DNA from: Symbiodinium microadriaticum
Lineage: Eukaryota; Sar; Dinophyceae; Suessiales; Symbiodiniaceae
Direction of reading: 5' to 3'
DNA: 64,000 nucleotides
NCBI GenBank assembly: GCA_001939145.1
Contig: LSRX01000487.1
Coordinates: forward strand, 294,940 to 358,939
Below the pieces are notes generated by a model, which worked only from the letters and a program-made list of their open reading frames with translations, was not told the DNA's origin and did no database searches. Within the stretch, counting starts at the first letter, position 1. Every line of letters starts with the position of its first letter. The translations under genes and the position numbers were made by a program. This document shows positions 34,191-44,500 of the stretch, in pieces.

Positions 34191-37100
34191 TATAGATCTA
34201 CAGGGTATTCTAGGAGATATCAGCGTATTTTATATGAATTTATTTCAGGTTGGTAGAAAGGTTATTCTGTCAGGCATTCTGTAGGCAATGCTCCTAGATT
34301 CCCGGTTTCTTTCTTAGAGATCCCTTATTCAATAAGCTAAACGCTCAATGGGTGCATTCTCAGATCTTCTGCTCCTCCTGATTGTCCTTTTCTGAAAAGT
34401 TTCTTCTGGGCACCCTATAATGTATTCTAAGGGGGTCCTAAAAGGCATTGTAGAGGATATTCTGTAAGGTGTACTTAATTCAAGGTACACAGAGGCGTGC
34501 AGACAGACATGCTCTCGGGACCTCCCCCATGGTGTCTCCCCCCCACCCCCTGTGGTACCCCACCCTTGCCCATATTGGTGCGCGGCTTCTGCGCTGCTGT
34601 CTGCGCAGTAGTTACCCGCATCAGACATGAATGACAATGCTTACTTAAAAGGGCTGTATGGCGATGGTGATGGTGGCAGCTATTCTTTTCATGGTACTGA
34701 TGATGAAGATGACGACGACAATGATGATTTTTGACTCGCGTCGCCGTCTAGAGCAGCACACCATCATGAGCAGTATCACCAGTGCCACAGCAAGAAGGAA
34801 GAAAGGAGTAACACAAAAGAACTGCAAGAACGGCGGATGCGGGCCGCACGACCATAGTGGATGCAATTGTAGACATGAATGATCATGAATGGTGGTGGAG
34901 AAGATCAGAACAAGTGTTCCTAAAGTTCTGCGTAACAGCAGTTGATTCACTAATCGTGACAAGAGGTCCTTGTGTTACTCTTGTTGCGAGGCCAACCAAA
35001 GCCTCAGCTAAGGGGGGGTGCAGAGCCCACCACAACAACGCACAACAACGAAACGGCACGGGCAGGCCCCGCTCCACAGAAGGGGGCGGGGGGGGNNNNN
35101 NNNNNNNNNNNNNNNNNNNNNGGGCATGGCAGCCCTGCATCATACATATTTGTATATTCACTCTTTTTTTATTTGTACAAGGAAAGATGAAAGCCGTGTT
35201 GAAAGATGTTGCAAGCCCCAAGCTTCAGGACGACCGTCTCATGTCGCGGCAGCCATCTCGTCAAGGCGTGGTCTGTTTGCCGGCAAGTCCCTGCGAGCCT
35301 GGCCTCGCAATACGGATACACAGAGCCACTCTTTCCAGATGTGTTGCATGATGCGATGCGACAACTTGTGGAATCTCTACGGACGGGCTTGGATTGGAGC
35401 GACATGGAATGCTGAATGCCAGTTTGCTGTGCAGGCATCAGGCCTAGTGCGAGAGTTAGTTGAGACTGGACCGATCATCGTACTTTTTCCGTCTAGCAGT
35501 GCCGAGCATGCGAGTCGAAATTCAGCCATCCTCGAGTCGAGACTGGGCTGTATGCACGAATCCCAGATTCGCTCCATCCATCCTACTCCTCGCGACAACT
35601 CCTGAACCAGAACTCTGCAGAAGCTCCGCCTGGAGATGTCAGGTCCCTTCCCCAAACCGTGAAAGGCTATCCTGCAAAACTCCGAAGCCTGGACCAGGTG
35701 GTGCCAGTCCGCGCCCTGGCGACTTGGCTTCTAAGTCATTCTAAGTTTATGGCCAGAAATTCTTCTGACATTTCTTGGACGTTGCTGACGTGCCGCGCAG
35801 CTGCAGGCAGCAGCATGGGCCGGACGCCGTCTCGAAGGCACTGCTCTGCATGCACTCGTGATATCCCACAGTCTGCGGACGCTGGAGGTCCAATCCCCCA
35901 CTTCCCACACGGCCGGGAAGCAGTGCATCTCCCAGGAAAAAGACTCACTCCATGAACGACGCTAGGCTGAATCTGCTGCGAGGCGTGTTTCGGAAGTTTG
36001 GTGCTTGCAGTGAGTGGCACCAGGCACGCGACAATCAAGTCGCTGAGTTCAATAAAAGCTGACACAGCTTGTCGGAGGCTGTTGGCAGAGGATTAACGGG
36101 CAACCTGACAACCGACTATTGATGTGCGTGCTCTTTGTGGTCGAAATACCCGAGATGAAGGAGGTGCCGACAAAGGAAACGAAGGAGGGATTGTCGTAGT
36201 ACACTTTTGGTCGTGCTACCGTCTTGGCCTATTGTGAGTCGAAGTGAGTAGAGCCCTTCGCGTCGTCCGCCTCGGCCGGCTGCAAGTGAGGCGGGGCAAG
36301 AAATTGCTCGGCTGTTGTTTCTTCACACTGAAAAGAGGCCGTTAACCGACTTGCAAAGCAAGCAAAGAGCAGAGGCAGCAGACAGGGGAGGGCATTAAGA
36401 GGAGGGGAAACAGGGGATTGCTGTGAAAACACTCTGACTGCTTCGGCCGAGGCCGAAGCGAATTCTTTGGCAGACACACTCCTGGTATTGTCAATGAATC
36501 GGTGCAACAGTGTCCATGGACAGTCCTTGTTTCAGATCTCATTGAAATTTAAACTGCAATCTGCCTTGAATGGCCTCAAGAGAACTAAGCCAAGCTCCGC
36601 AAAGCATGGATCCAAGCCAGCGATGTGTTTTCCAAACATGATGTAATTGTAGCTCTGTATCTGTTTGCCCGTTAACAATATGCAAGCCACGAAGGCCTTT
36701 CAAAGGTTATGTGAGGACATCAATCAAGCAAACAAAGCTTACCACACCCTCTTGCAAAGCCATCGAAAGAACCTGCTGTCACCTGGAGGTGGACCAGAGC
36801 TGAGTCCACATGCGTTGAATTCAGACTGCTGCACTTCGCAACAACTTGAGTTTATCCTATCCAGTCTCGCTGTTTCGCTAGCATCCCATGCGTGTCTGTA
36901 CCGAGGGCGCGGATTTGGAGGCCTCCCGTCCCGGAAGCAGGGCATCTCCCACCCTGAGCTAAGTTTAGTGACAATGGCAACTTTTACAGTCCACTGCGTG
37001 CGGTAACATTGTTGCACTGCGCCGAAGCACCGGTCTGCAATGCTTGAAGACGGAAGTATCATCTGTGCGCTCATTCTTGTCGCCGCCATGATAGGAGTTT

Positions 37101-37530
37101 GTTGTGAGGTAGTCCGCGATGCTCACGAAATGCTTGTTTGAAGGCCCTTGAGACAGTGTGGCTAGTTTGGGGAGGAGCTTCTCGCTTGTCAGACTTCGTG
37201 TCTTGCTCCGCAAAATCACGAACCTGACCTAGCCTGAAGCATTCTACTGAGGACGTTGATTTGGGTTCTCCGAACACGGCATCGGACCGCGAGCCGGGAA
37301 CGCCAAGGGCCGCATGGTTGCCCAACCAGTTCGACCGCTCTCTAGCCCCATATGGAATCTGATCGCTCTGTTTGGTTTTGGTAGCATGGCTGTTTGCTGT
37401 CTCTACCTCGTTGTGGGTCGTGGTGACTTCCCAGTCCGGTTGTGGACTTGATGCTTGGTCGCTCTGATTTAAAGCTTGAATAACAGATGTGGGGGTTGTT
37501 GAAAATCGATATTGACATGCGTTGATCACG
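34191..37530. other. No recognised gene; GAT-rich tract and a small N gap
   Basis: 34230-34480 has repeated TATTCT/GGTATTCTAGG-like words. 34655-34730 is GATGGTGATG/GATGACGACG-rich. Unresolved bases lie at 35096-35121 after a G-rich run. No coding motif was recognised elsewhere. Confidence 0.4.
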
Positions 37531-37868
37531 GAATGCTTCGCAGAGGCAAAACGATCTGCAACTGGTGACATTCCAGTTCAAAGGCACCTTGCTCGTTCTT
37601 CGGATCTTGGATCTTGAGCGGGCACATGTGTCATTGAAGTAATGCTTGTCAGTATGGAAGAGCAGTAGTGCAGCTAATGCCGTGAGAAAGCTCGGTGACC
37701 CGAAATGTGTTTAATGTCGCCACTGCACCATGACTTCCTGATAGTGGAAAACCTGCAGGACCCCTACAGGCGCTTCTTGGCATGCAAGAGGATGTCTGTC
37801 GAAGGCCCTATCGGTAGTGACTACGGTAGCCGAGGCTGGTAGAGCAGACAGAGGGAGTGAGAGAGAGG
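37531..37868. repeat. Dispersed repeat, copy A
   Basis: Starts near GCAGAGGCAAAACGATC, contains CCAGTTCAAAGGC and ACAGGCGCTTCTTGGCATGC, and ends in GAGGGAGTGAGAGAGAGG. Shared with copies at 38007 and 43425 in the same orientation. Confidence 0.7.
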
Positions 37869-38006
37869 GGATGGGTGGGCGAGGGCGTAGCCTTCACTCA
37901 TTTTTTTGGTGCCAGCGCTCTGACCACATTGCTTTCGGACGCCACCTGTAAGCAGGCAAGGCGTATGCGAGCCTGTTGCAAATGATGCTGATCTGTTCGA
38001 CTCATG

Positions 38007-38290
38007 GATTGCCTGGCAAAGGCAAATCGATCCGCAGCTGATGGCACCCCAGTTCAGAGGCTCCTTGTGTGTACTTCGGTCGTGGTGTATTGGATCTAAC
38101 CGAGTGCATGCATCATTCCGAAGATTTCTGGCCCAGCACATCTGTCACCATGCCTCTGGACTTTACTTTGTGTTCACGGTTTAACAGTCGCAGTGGCACT
38201 AATCAACGTCGTAAGCAAGTGAGCCGACCCCACGTGTTGTACCAACAAGCTGCAGCTGCAGGACTCCCACCGGCGCTCCTTGGCATGCAG
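38007..38290. repeat. Dispersed repeat, copy B
   Basis: Contains GGCAAAGGCAAATCGATC, CCCCAGTTCAGAGGC and CCGGCGCTCCTTGGCATGC at the same relative positions as copy A, 476 bases downstream of it. Homology is patchy in the middle. Confidence 0.65.
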
Positions 38291-38684
38291 GGACACGCTT
38301 TAAGTTATCTGTTAGTATGTACGAACAGATACAATTAACGAGTATGTAACCTTGTATCTAAGTGCACACACACAGAAAAATATACATGCTTCCCCGCCTC
38401 AAAGATTCGCGCGCTTTGGCTTTATTCGGAAAGAACCCCTCAAATATGACTCAATTAGTCCGAAAGAACCCTTCCATTCCACAGCATTGCCTGAAAGCCC
38501 TAGGTACTCACTATGCATATGATACACGGGTGCTGGACACAAAGCATAAACTTACAGGGGCAGGGATATACGAATACAAACAAGCACGATTGCACTTGTG
38601 AAACAAAAAGACAACGACACTGTGGTTTCTTGACATCGGTTGCTCGGGGACATGGAAACGAAGGAAGGCACAATGATCGTGTAG
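38291..38684. other. No recognised gene
   Basis: Mixed sequence between the dispersed repeat and the tyrosine-recombinase element. Confidence 0.4.
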
Positions 38685-39086
38685 ATGACGACGCCGACGA
38701 AGACGATGACACTCACGTTCATCTCTGTTTCGCAGCTTTTTGGATTGAGGAGGTTGATGCGGCCCTTGCCTATGGTTGCTGGCGGGGCTTCCGGAGGGCT
38801 TGCGGGTTTTCTTTTGACCGTTGCTAAGGACGTTCTTTCGGGGTCGTCTTCGCAAGTCCTTATTCCCCCGGAGACGGAACCTTTTACCCTCACGGGCTTG
38901 GATTTGAAACCTTTTCCTTCCGACAACCTCCAAATTCACTGGCCCTCTTTGGTTTTTTGAGTGGCCCTCGGCTTCCTCCTCTGGCCTTTGTTGGATTTGG
39001 CCCTCCTGCTTCGACTTCTCCTCCCGCGGGTGGTTTGTCGAGCTGTTAGGGTTCCTACGGCTGAGTTGTACCGGGTTCTTGAATGA
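38685..39086 (+). pseudogene. Tyrosine-recombinase element: N-terminal membrane-segment ORF
   Basis: The frame contains MVAGGASGGLAGFLL, an in-frame TGA at 38958-38960, then a strongly hydrophobic stretch (ALGFLLWPLLDLALLL) and AELYRVLE before a TGA at 39084-39086. That stop overlaps the ATG of the next ORF as ATGA. The layout looks like the broken N-terminus of one long element protein. The function of the hydrophobic segment is unknown. The left direct repeat lies within this frame, so a start near 38685 is uncertain. Confidence 0.4.
38711..38740 (+). repeat. Direct repeat, left copy, at the tyrosine-recombinase element
   Basis: Thirty bases, ACTCACGTTC followed by ATCTCTGTTTCGCAGCTTTT. 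Identical to 41441-41470 except for one C/T difference. The two copies bracket the recombinase-type coding region. Confidence 0.85.
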
Positions 39087-39508
39087 GTGGGAGATCCCTT
39101 GAGCTTAAGTCCCTCAGGCGTGAACTCACTGCTGCGCAGGAACTGCTCCGTCAGCTCGAGGCTCGGATCGTTTTGCTTGAAGACTTCGAGTTCGTGGACC
39201 CCTTGCCTGGAGCTTCCGCGGAAGCTCCCCTTAGCTCCCCCGGATCAGGTGGAGTCTATCTCTTCCGGGGCCCTCCTGCATCTTCCGTGCCTGGTTCAGG
39301 AGGAGTGCAGCTCTCCCAGGTCACCCAGCCGCCGCAACAGCTTCCTCACACTCCTTCCTGTCGGCCAGGATTAGGTGGAGTGGATCTCTCCCTGGCCTTC
39401 GATCTTGCCGAGGATACCTGTCCCCCGACGGCAGCTCTCGAGCAAATCCCGGAGCCCCTACATCTCAGTTCCGGACATCCGTTGCCCGCAAGGTTGGGCA
39501 TTTTCTGA
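39083..39508 (+). CDS. Tyrosine-recombinase element: coiled-coil and Pro/Gly-rich ORF
   Basis: 141 residues from the ATG at 39083. Residues 5-40 (ELKSLRRELTAAQELLRQLE) form a heptad-like coiled coil. The rest is Pro, Ser and Gly rich, with three spaced GGV segments (SGGVYL, SGGVQL, LGGVDL). Its start overlaps the preceding stop in ATGA. Probably part of the element polyprotein, broken by a frameshift before 39562. No enzymatic motif is present. Confidence 0.45.
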   Translation: MSGRSLELKSLRRELTAAQELLRQLEARIVLLEDFEFVDPLPGASAEAPLSSPGSGGVYLFRGPPASSVPGSGGVQLSQVTQPPQQLPHTPSCRPGLGGVDLSLAFDLAEDTCPPTAALEQIPEPLHLSSGHPLPARLGIF

Positions 39509-39561
39509 GGCCGGCCCTGGACGGAGGGCACCTGCGCACTTCTGGTCGGAGCGCCCTCAAC

Positions 39562-40620
39562 TTGAGCTCCAGGCATTATTTGGTTCTCAGCGATTTTCAG
39601 GGGCGTCGCTTCGCCGAGCCGTGCATCTTTTCATCCTTTGCGCCCTGCAAGGCGCTCTGCCTGCGAGGGCCTGACAAAGGCCGCTCGATCTTTGTTGGCC
39701 TTCCTACTCAAGCCGAGGTTGCCGAAGCCCTTCGGGCCGCCGAAATTGACGTGGCTTTGCGGAGGTTTGGATGTCCAGTCACGGTGGGAGTGAAGAGTTG
39801 GTCTGAGAAGGGACCCCTACGGTGAACCGCCTTCGCGAGCACGCCTTGGAGGGTGCTCGGCCTCAGATCGGAGCCCGGACGGCCCTACAGTTTCATGTTC
39901 TATAGTGGTGATAGCCGAGATCGACGGCGCCTTCCTTGTTGGGGTGCGGCAGACCGCATGGCACCGGACAGCTGGGCGTCGCTACCTTCCCCCCGGACCG
40001 CTTTGACGAGGACGGTTTTGGCCGAGGTGTTAGCCACGTCCAAGAAGGACCCGGCCAGCTACGGGCATGGCGTCAATCTCAAAGTTTGGCTGGGAATTCT
40101 CCAGCAGGCGCTGGAAGAGTTCGTCGATTTCGCTGTGGATGGGGTGCTGGAGCCAGATGTGCCTTTCTTGGGCTTTGGATCTCGCTTTCAGCAGCGCCGC
40201 CATCGCCTCGTAGCACTGCGGGCGGGGAAGAGTCTTGGGAAGCTCACCCGATTGGAGTCACCTGCAGGCGCTTCTGGATGGGGCTCCTCTCTGTGCGGAC
40301 GTGGCCCGGGCCGAGTGCAGGAGGAGTGGGAGAGACTTCACCTGGAAGGCAGACCCTCTTGGCAGGCCTGGACCCGGCCGTGGTGGATGCGGCAGGCGAG
40401 GCAAGGGCAAGGGTTCCCGACGGTGACTAAGGGAACGGCTCAGCTCCGGAACGGAATCTGGGCGAGCAACCTGACCTCCTTGTCGAGGTCCTGATGAGTT
40501 ATGGTCAGCATCTCTATGACTCGAGGCGATCGCTGCAAGAGTTTCGACAACTTCTTGCTCACTGCCAGCACGTGGTGCCGCGGACGAAGCCTGTCTGAAG
40601 CCCGCCTGGACTTTGCTCAC
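39562..40620 (+). pseudogene. Tyrosine-recombinase element: degraded middle region
   Basis: Coding-like blocks occur in changing frames: YLVLSDFQGRRFAEPC and AEVAEALRAAEIDVAL at about 39575-39770; VIAEIDGAFLVGVRQ and FPPDRFDEDGFGRG at about 39905-40030; LLVEVLMSYGQHLYDS and QEFRQLLAHCQHVVP at about 40474-40580; then KPAWTLLTKWEKLEPTLH at about 40600-40655. At least four frame changes or stops separate them. The order matches, from memory, long dinoflagellate element proteins ending in a recombinase-like core. No catalytic motif is seen here. Confidence 0.45.
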
Positions 40621-40623
40621 TAA

Positions 40624-41280
40624 GTGGGAGAAGCTCGAGCCGACTTTGCATCGACGCCTATGCCGGAGCCTATTGTTTGGGCAATGATCTGCCTAGCAAT
40701 TTCGTGGAGCTGGCATGAGTGGGCTTGTGCAACTCTTCTGTGCTTCTTGGGATGCTGCCGAATCGGAGAGGTTCTTGGGGCGAGGAGGAAGGACCTCCTC
40801 ACTCCCAGGGACCTCTTGCAACAGGATTTTTGCTACTACCTGCTTCTCAAGGAACCCGAAACGAGAGGACGAGGAGCCCGAGTCCAACACGTCGTTGTCG
40901 ACCTCGAGCCGAGCTTTGCTGCCTTCGTCGAGAAGATTTGGGGCAGCCTGAAGGCTCCTATGCCGCTCTTTCCTGGGAGCCCTGGTGTTTTCAGGCGCAA
41001 ATGGGATAAGTTGCTGGCTGCTCTCGAAATACCCTCACGCTTCAAGCTTACGCCGGGATGTTTGAGAGGCGGAGGAGCAGTCGCAGGCTCTCGCAGGAAG
41101 AAGCCCATCGCTGACATACAATGGGCTATGCGTCTGCAGAATCAGGCCACCCTAGCCTACTACCTGCAGGAGGTCTCCGCGGAGTCCGTCCTCCCGAAGC
41201 TTACACACCGAGCCCGTGAGAACGTGCTCACCGCTTCTTCTCTTCTTCCGTTACTGATCCGCTATTCCCCAGCGCACTAG
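40624..41280 (+). CDS. Tyrosine-recombinase-like catalytic core (decayed element)
   Basis: 218 codons; the ATG at 40624 precedes the frame change at about 40655, so the real protein enters from another frame. Tyrosine recombinases cut and rejoin DNA through a covalent phosphotyrosine. Visible box I is LCFLGCCRIGEVLGARRKDL, with its conserved Arg. Box II is TPGCLRGGGAV, with Arg in the HxxR position and His replaced. Then W-A-M-R and a terminal YYLQEV carrying the candidate nucleophile Tyr about 25-30 residues after the second Arg. There is no reverse-transcriptase or transposase motif nearby, so a Crypton-like or DIRS-derived unit are both possible. Activity is doubtful because the upstream region is broken. 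Confidence 0.55.
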   Translation: MGEARADFASTPMPEPIVWAMICLAISWSWHEWACATLLCFLGCCRIGEVLGARRKDLLTPRDLLQQDFCYYLLLKEPETRGRGARVQHVVVDLEPSFAAFVEKIWGSLKAPMPLFPGSPGVFRRKWDKLLAALEIPSRFKLTPGCLRGGGAVAGSRRKKPIADIQWAMRLQNQATLAYYLQEVSAESVLPKLTHRARENVLTASSLLPLLIRYSPAH

Positions 41281-41330
41281 CTGCAAAGCCACTTTGGCTG
41301 TATCTTAGCTGTTGGCCGGTTTGCAAGGCT

Positions 41331-41597
41331 GGAGTCGCTGCTTGAGCAGCAGTCGTGCCAGTGAGGCACCTGTACCCTCCAGACTTTCTTGTGAGCCGGA
41401 TGGAAAACGGATCACCGAAGCGAGCAGGGATTAACATGGCACTCATGTTCATCTCTGTTTCGCAGCTTTTGGATCCCTCCCGCCCACCCGGGAGTCGCTG
41501 CTTGAGCTGCAATCCTGCCAGTGAGGCACCTGTACACTCCAGACTTTCTAGTGAGCCGGATGGAAAACGGATCACCGGAAGCGAGCAGGGACTAACA
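41331..41597. repeat. 160-bp tandem duplication at the 3' end of the recombinase element
   Basis: About 107 bases from 41331 (GGAGTCGCTGCTTGAGC through GCGAGCAGGGATTAACATG) recur from 41491 with few differences and one inserted base. Between them lies the right copy of the 30-base direct repeat (41441-41470), followed by GGATCCCTCCCGCCCACCC. Confidence 0.85.
41441..41470 (+). repeat. Direct repeat, right copy, at the tyrosine-recombinase element
   Basis: Matches 38711-38740 at 29 of 30 bases in the same orientation. Confidence 0.85.
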
Positions 41598-42216
41598 TGA
41601 TTATGATGGTGTTGAGGAAGATGTCGATGGTGATGTCGATCGTAAGGATGGCGATGGGTTTAAGGGTGCATACCACAGACCCATGTCGTTGTGGCCGGTA
41701 GATGAAATCCGGTGATTCCCCAAGACTCCATGCGTGAGGACTTGGCATCGATATGTTGCTCTCCTCACCTTGAGTGGGTGAGGTTTGGTAACCGATGAGG
41801 TTGTTGGCTCACCCTCACCGAGCTTCTGTGTGTAGCAAGCCATGTGGCTTCCAATACTAAGGCCAAAGTATACACCATGCGGATGCAGTGTGAGCCATCG
41901 CTGTTGATGTGCATGCGAGCCAGCTTCAGAAATGTTGAACCGCAGCAGTGAAGAAGTAGTATAGTAAACTAGTAACTTAAGCATAGTGCAATAACAGTAC
42001 CGTACTTGTTCAGTTATAGTACAGCAGTAAAATGCATACATAGTAGTAGTACTGTAGTAGTACAGCAGCAATACCATAGGAAGGCTTAAGGCGTCCCAAA
42101 ATCTCACAATTTAAATTTCGCTCATGCCAAGAGAACTACTCAGACTCAAAAGTTTTCACATTGAAGGGGTTTTCGTTCACCCCCTTTTCGTTCATCCTAC
42201 ACTACCCCCCACAATC
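41598..42216. other. No recognised gene; GATGGTGATG and TAGTAG words
   Basis: 41600-41660 has GATG-type repeats. 41990-42070 has CAGTA/GTAGTA words. Confidence 0.4.
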
Positions 42217-42915
42217 GACCAAGGCTGAAGCCTAGAAATTTAAGAAATTTTAAAAACCCTAGGAAATTTTAAAATTCTAACAAATTTTAGATATTTTAAA
42301 AATTTTTACAATCCTAGAAATTTTAACGCTTTCAGAATTTTTAAAAGTTTAAAATTTTACAAATTCAGAATTTTTTAAAGTTTAAAATTTTACAAATTCA
42401 GAATTTTTTAAAGTTTAAAATTTTACAAATCCTAGAAGTTTTAAAAATTTTAACAAATTTTAGAAATCTTAAAATTCTCAAAATTTTAAAGATTTTAAAT
42501 ATGCGAAAATTTCCGGGTTCTTAAAATTGTTAAAATTTCTAGGATTTTTCTAGGATTTTATTTTTTTAATTTTTTAAAACTTTTAAATTTTCAAGGGCTC
42601 CAGGATTTTTAAAATTATTGAAAATTTTTAAAAAGTTGAAAATTTCTATCATTTTAAAGACTCTTTTAAAATTTTCATTATTCAAATATTGAAAAATTTT
42701 AAAAAGTTTATGAAAATTTAAAGCCTTTCAAATTTTTAAAAATTTTTAGGATTTTTAATTGTTTTTTTAAATTTTTAGGTTTTTTTTAAAAAAATTTCTA
42801 GGATATTAGAATTTCTGAAATTTTTCAAAACTTGAAAATTTTTAAAATTTTGCAAAATTTAAAACTTTCAAAATTTTTAAAATTTCCAGGTTTTTTTTAG
42901 GATGATAAAATTTTA
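42217..42915. repeat. Extreme AT-rich island built of AAATTTTAAAA words
   Basis: About 700 bases made almost wholly of A and T, mostly permutations of TTTTAAAATTT and AATTTTTAAA. A 36-base unit (AGAATTTTTTAAAGTTTAA then AATTTTACAAATTC) is tandemly repeated at about 42330-42430. Flanking DNA is of ordinary GC. There is no coding content. Confidence 0.95.
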
Positions 42916-43424
42916 TACAAAAACAAAAAAGGAACACAAGAAGACAAGACCACTACTCGAGCACCAGACCACTATCTGAAACATAGAAGGGCCCAGGAGA
43001 CAGCACACAACACAACAACATTGTGCCAGCGAAGCTCCCCAAACAGAGTCGGAGCACCATCACACCCATTACGGCCACAACGACCACGACCACAACGGTC
43101 GGACGATGAGGACTACCACGACCACCACCACTATCATGACGACCACCAATGAGATCACGAAGAGACAACCAGGAAAAAGCCAGGACACCACGGCCAAAAT
43201 GTTTCGCCCCTGTTCTGGTGGGATTCAGACATGATACCGACTCCCACTCCAGCGCACTGGCGGATTCCGAGAGAAGAGCATGGGCAGATGGCAATTTTCC
43301 TTGTGCCGCCGGGATTGAGAGACATGACCAACATGCTTCCCCTTGTACATGAGTGTATGCACGGTCCGTGTCCGTAGTGCTTGCAACAACTACAGCAAAA
43401 GACATGTGTAAAGTAAAAGAACAG
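42916..43424. other. No recognised gene; CGACCAC-rich stretch
   Basis: 43070-43150 is enriched in ACGACCAC words. The rest is unremarkable. Confidence 0.4.
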
Positions 43425-43750
43425 GGAGGGCGAGGGTATTGTCCTCACTAATTCTTCATGGACTGCCTGCCTTGCAGAGGCACAGCGATCCTTGACTGAT
43501 GGCGTCCCAGTTCAAAGGCGCGTTGTTCGTGCCCTGGATCGTCGGTCTTGCCTCTGACCGCGCACGGGTGTTCTTCCGATATACAATACTCTAGAGGCAA
43601 GCTTGCACGTTGACTCGGGAATACTGCGGCATACCAGCCGTTGTCTTTCTCTCCAGCAATTGAAATGCTGCAGGGTTCCCACTGGCGCTTCTTGGCATAA
43701 AAGGACATGTTTGTCCACCACAAGAGGGAGTGAGAGGGAGATGGAGAGGT
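43425..43750. repeat. Dispersed repeat, copy C
   Basis: Contains GCAGAGGCACAGCGATC, CCCAGTTCAAAGGC, CACTGGCGCTTCTTGGCAT and a terminal GAGGGAGTGAGAGGGAG, in the same order and orientation as copies at 37531 and 38007. It is preceded by GGGCGAGGG, which also precedes copy B by about 130 bases. Confidence 0.65.
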
Positions 43751-44500
43751 GAGAAGGGGGAGCAGGTGCTAGTTAGAATGATGTTGCCTCATAATAGTGT
43801 TTTAGTCGTGCCACTTTGTGCTTACAGCAGTGATCAGTGTGATCCAACCAACCAACCAACCAACCAACCAACCAACCATAGCTCTCGTGTAGATCCATCG
43901 ACGCCTGAGCAGTGCACATATTGTGCAGGGTCAAGAAGATCCTGATGCAAGCTAGACTGCTCATCAGTCGACATGAGGATTCACTTGAAATAATTATGTG
44001 TGTTCAGATATAGATTCAGCGACAAGCGTTTGGACTATTTACCGACAGAGGAAGACCAGGCTGGGAATCGCGCGGTTGGTGAGTGCGTGTGCGCATCACA
44101 CCTTGTTACCACGGGTTTTCTACAACAAAATTTAACACAACAAATAAAAGCAGGCAAGCAGGCTGGACATGTGCATCGGCAGCGAGTCCAGCGAAGAGAT
44201 CCTTTGCACATGCTGATGTGATGAGGGGCGCTTCAACGGATTCCTGCAACAAAGCGTCATAGCAACTAGGTCAAGCCACAAACCTGGCATTTTACGGGCT
44301 ACTCCGTTCCGGGCAGGTACCACCGTGATGTCGCGTTAACGCAGAGTTTGATCTTTACGATCACGTTTGGACTCCCTCACAGCAGAATGTGTGAACATGC
44401 GCCGTTGAGCATGTGTTGTTCCCGGATGCGCTCTGATTCACAGGATGCGTGACTGACCAGTACACATCTTTGCTAAAGTAACACCACGCATGCGCGTGTC
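43751..44500. other. No recognised gene; (CCAA)n at about 43842-43880
   Basis: A nine-copy CCAA run within ordinary sequence. Confidence 0.5.
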
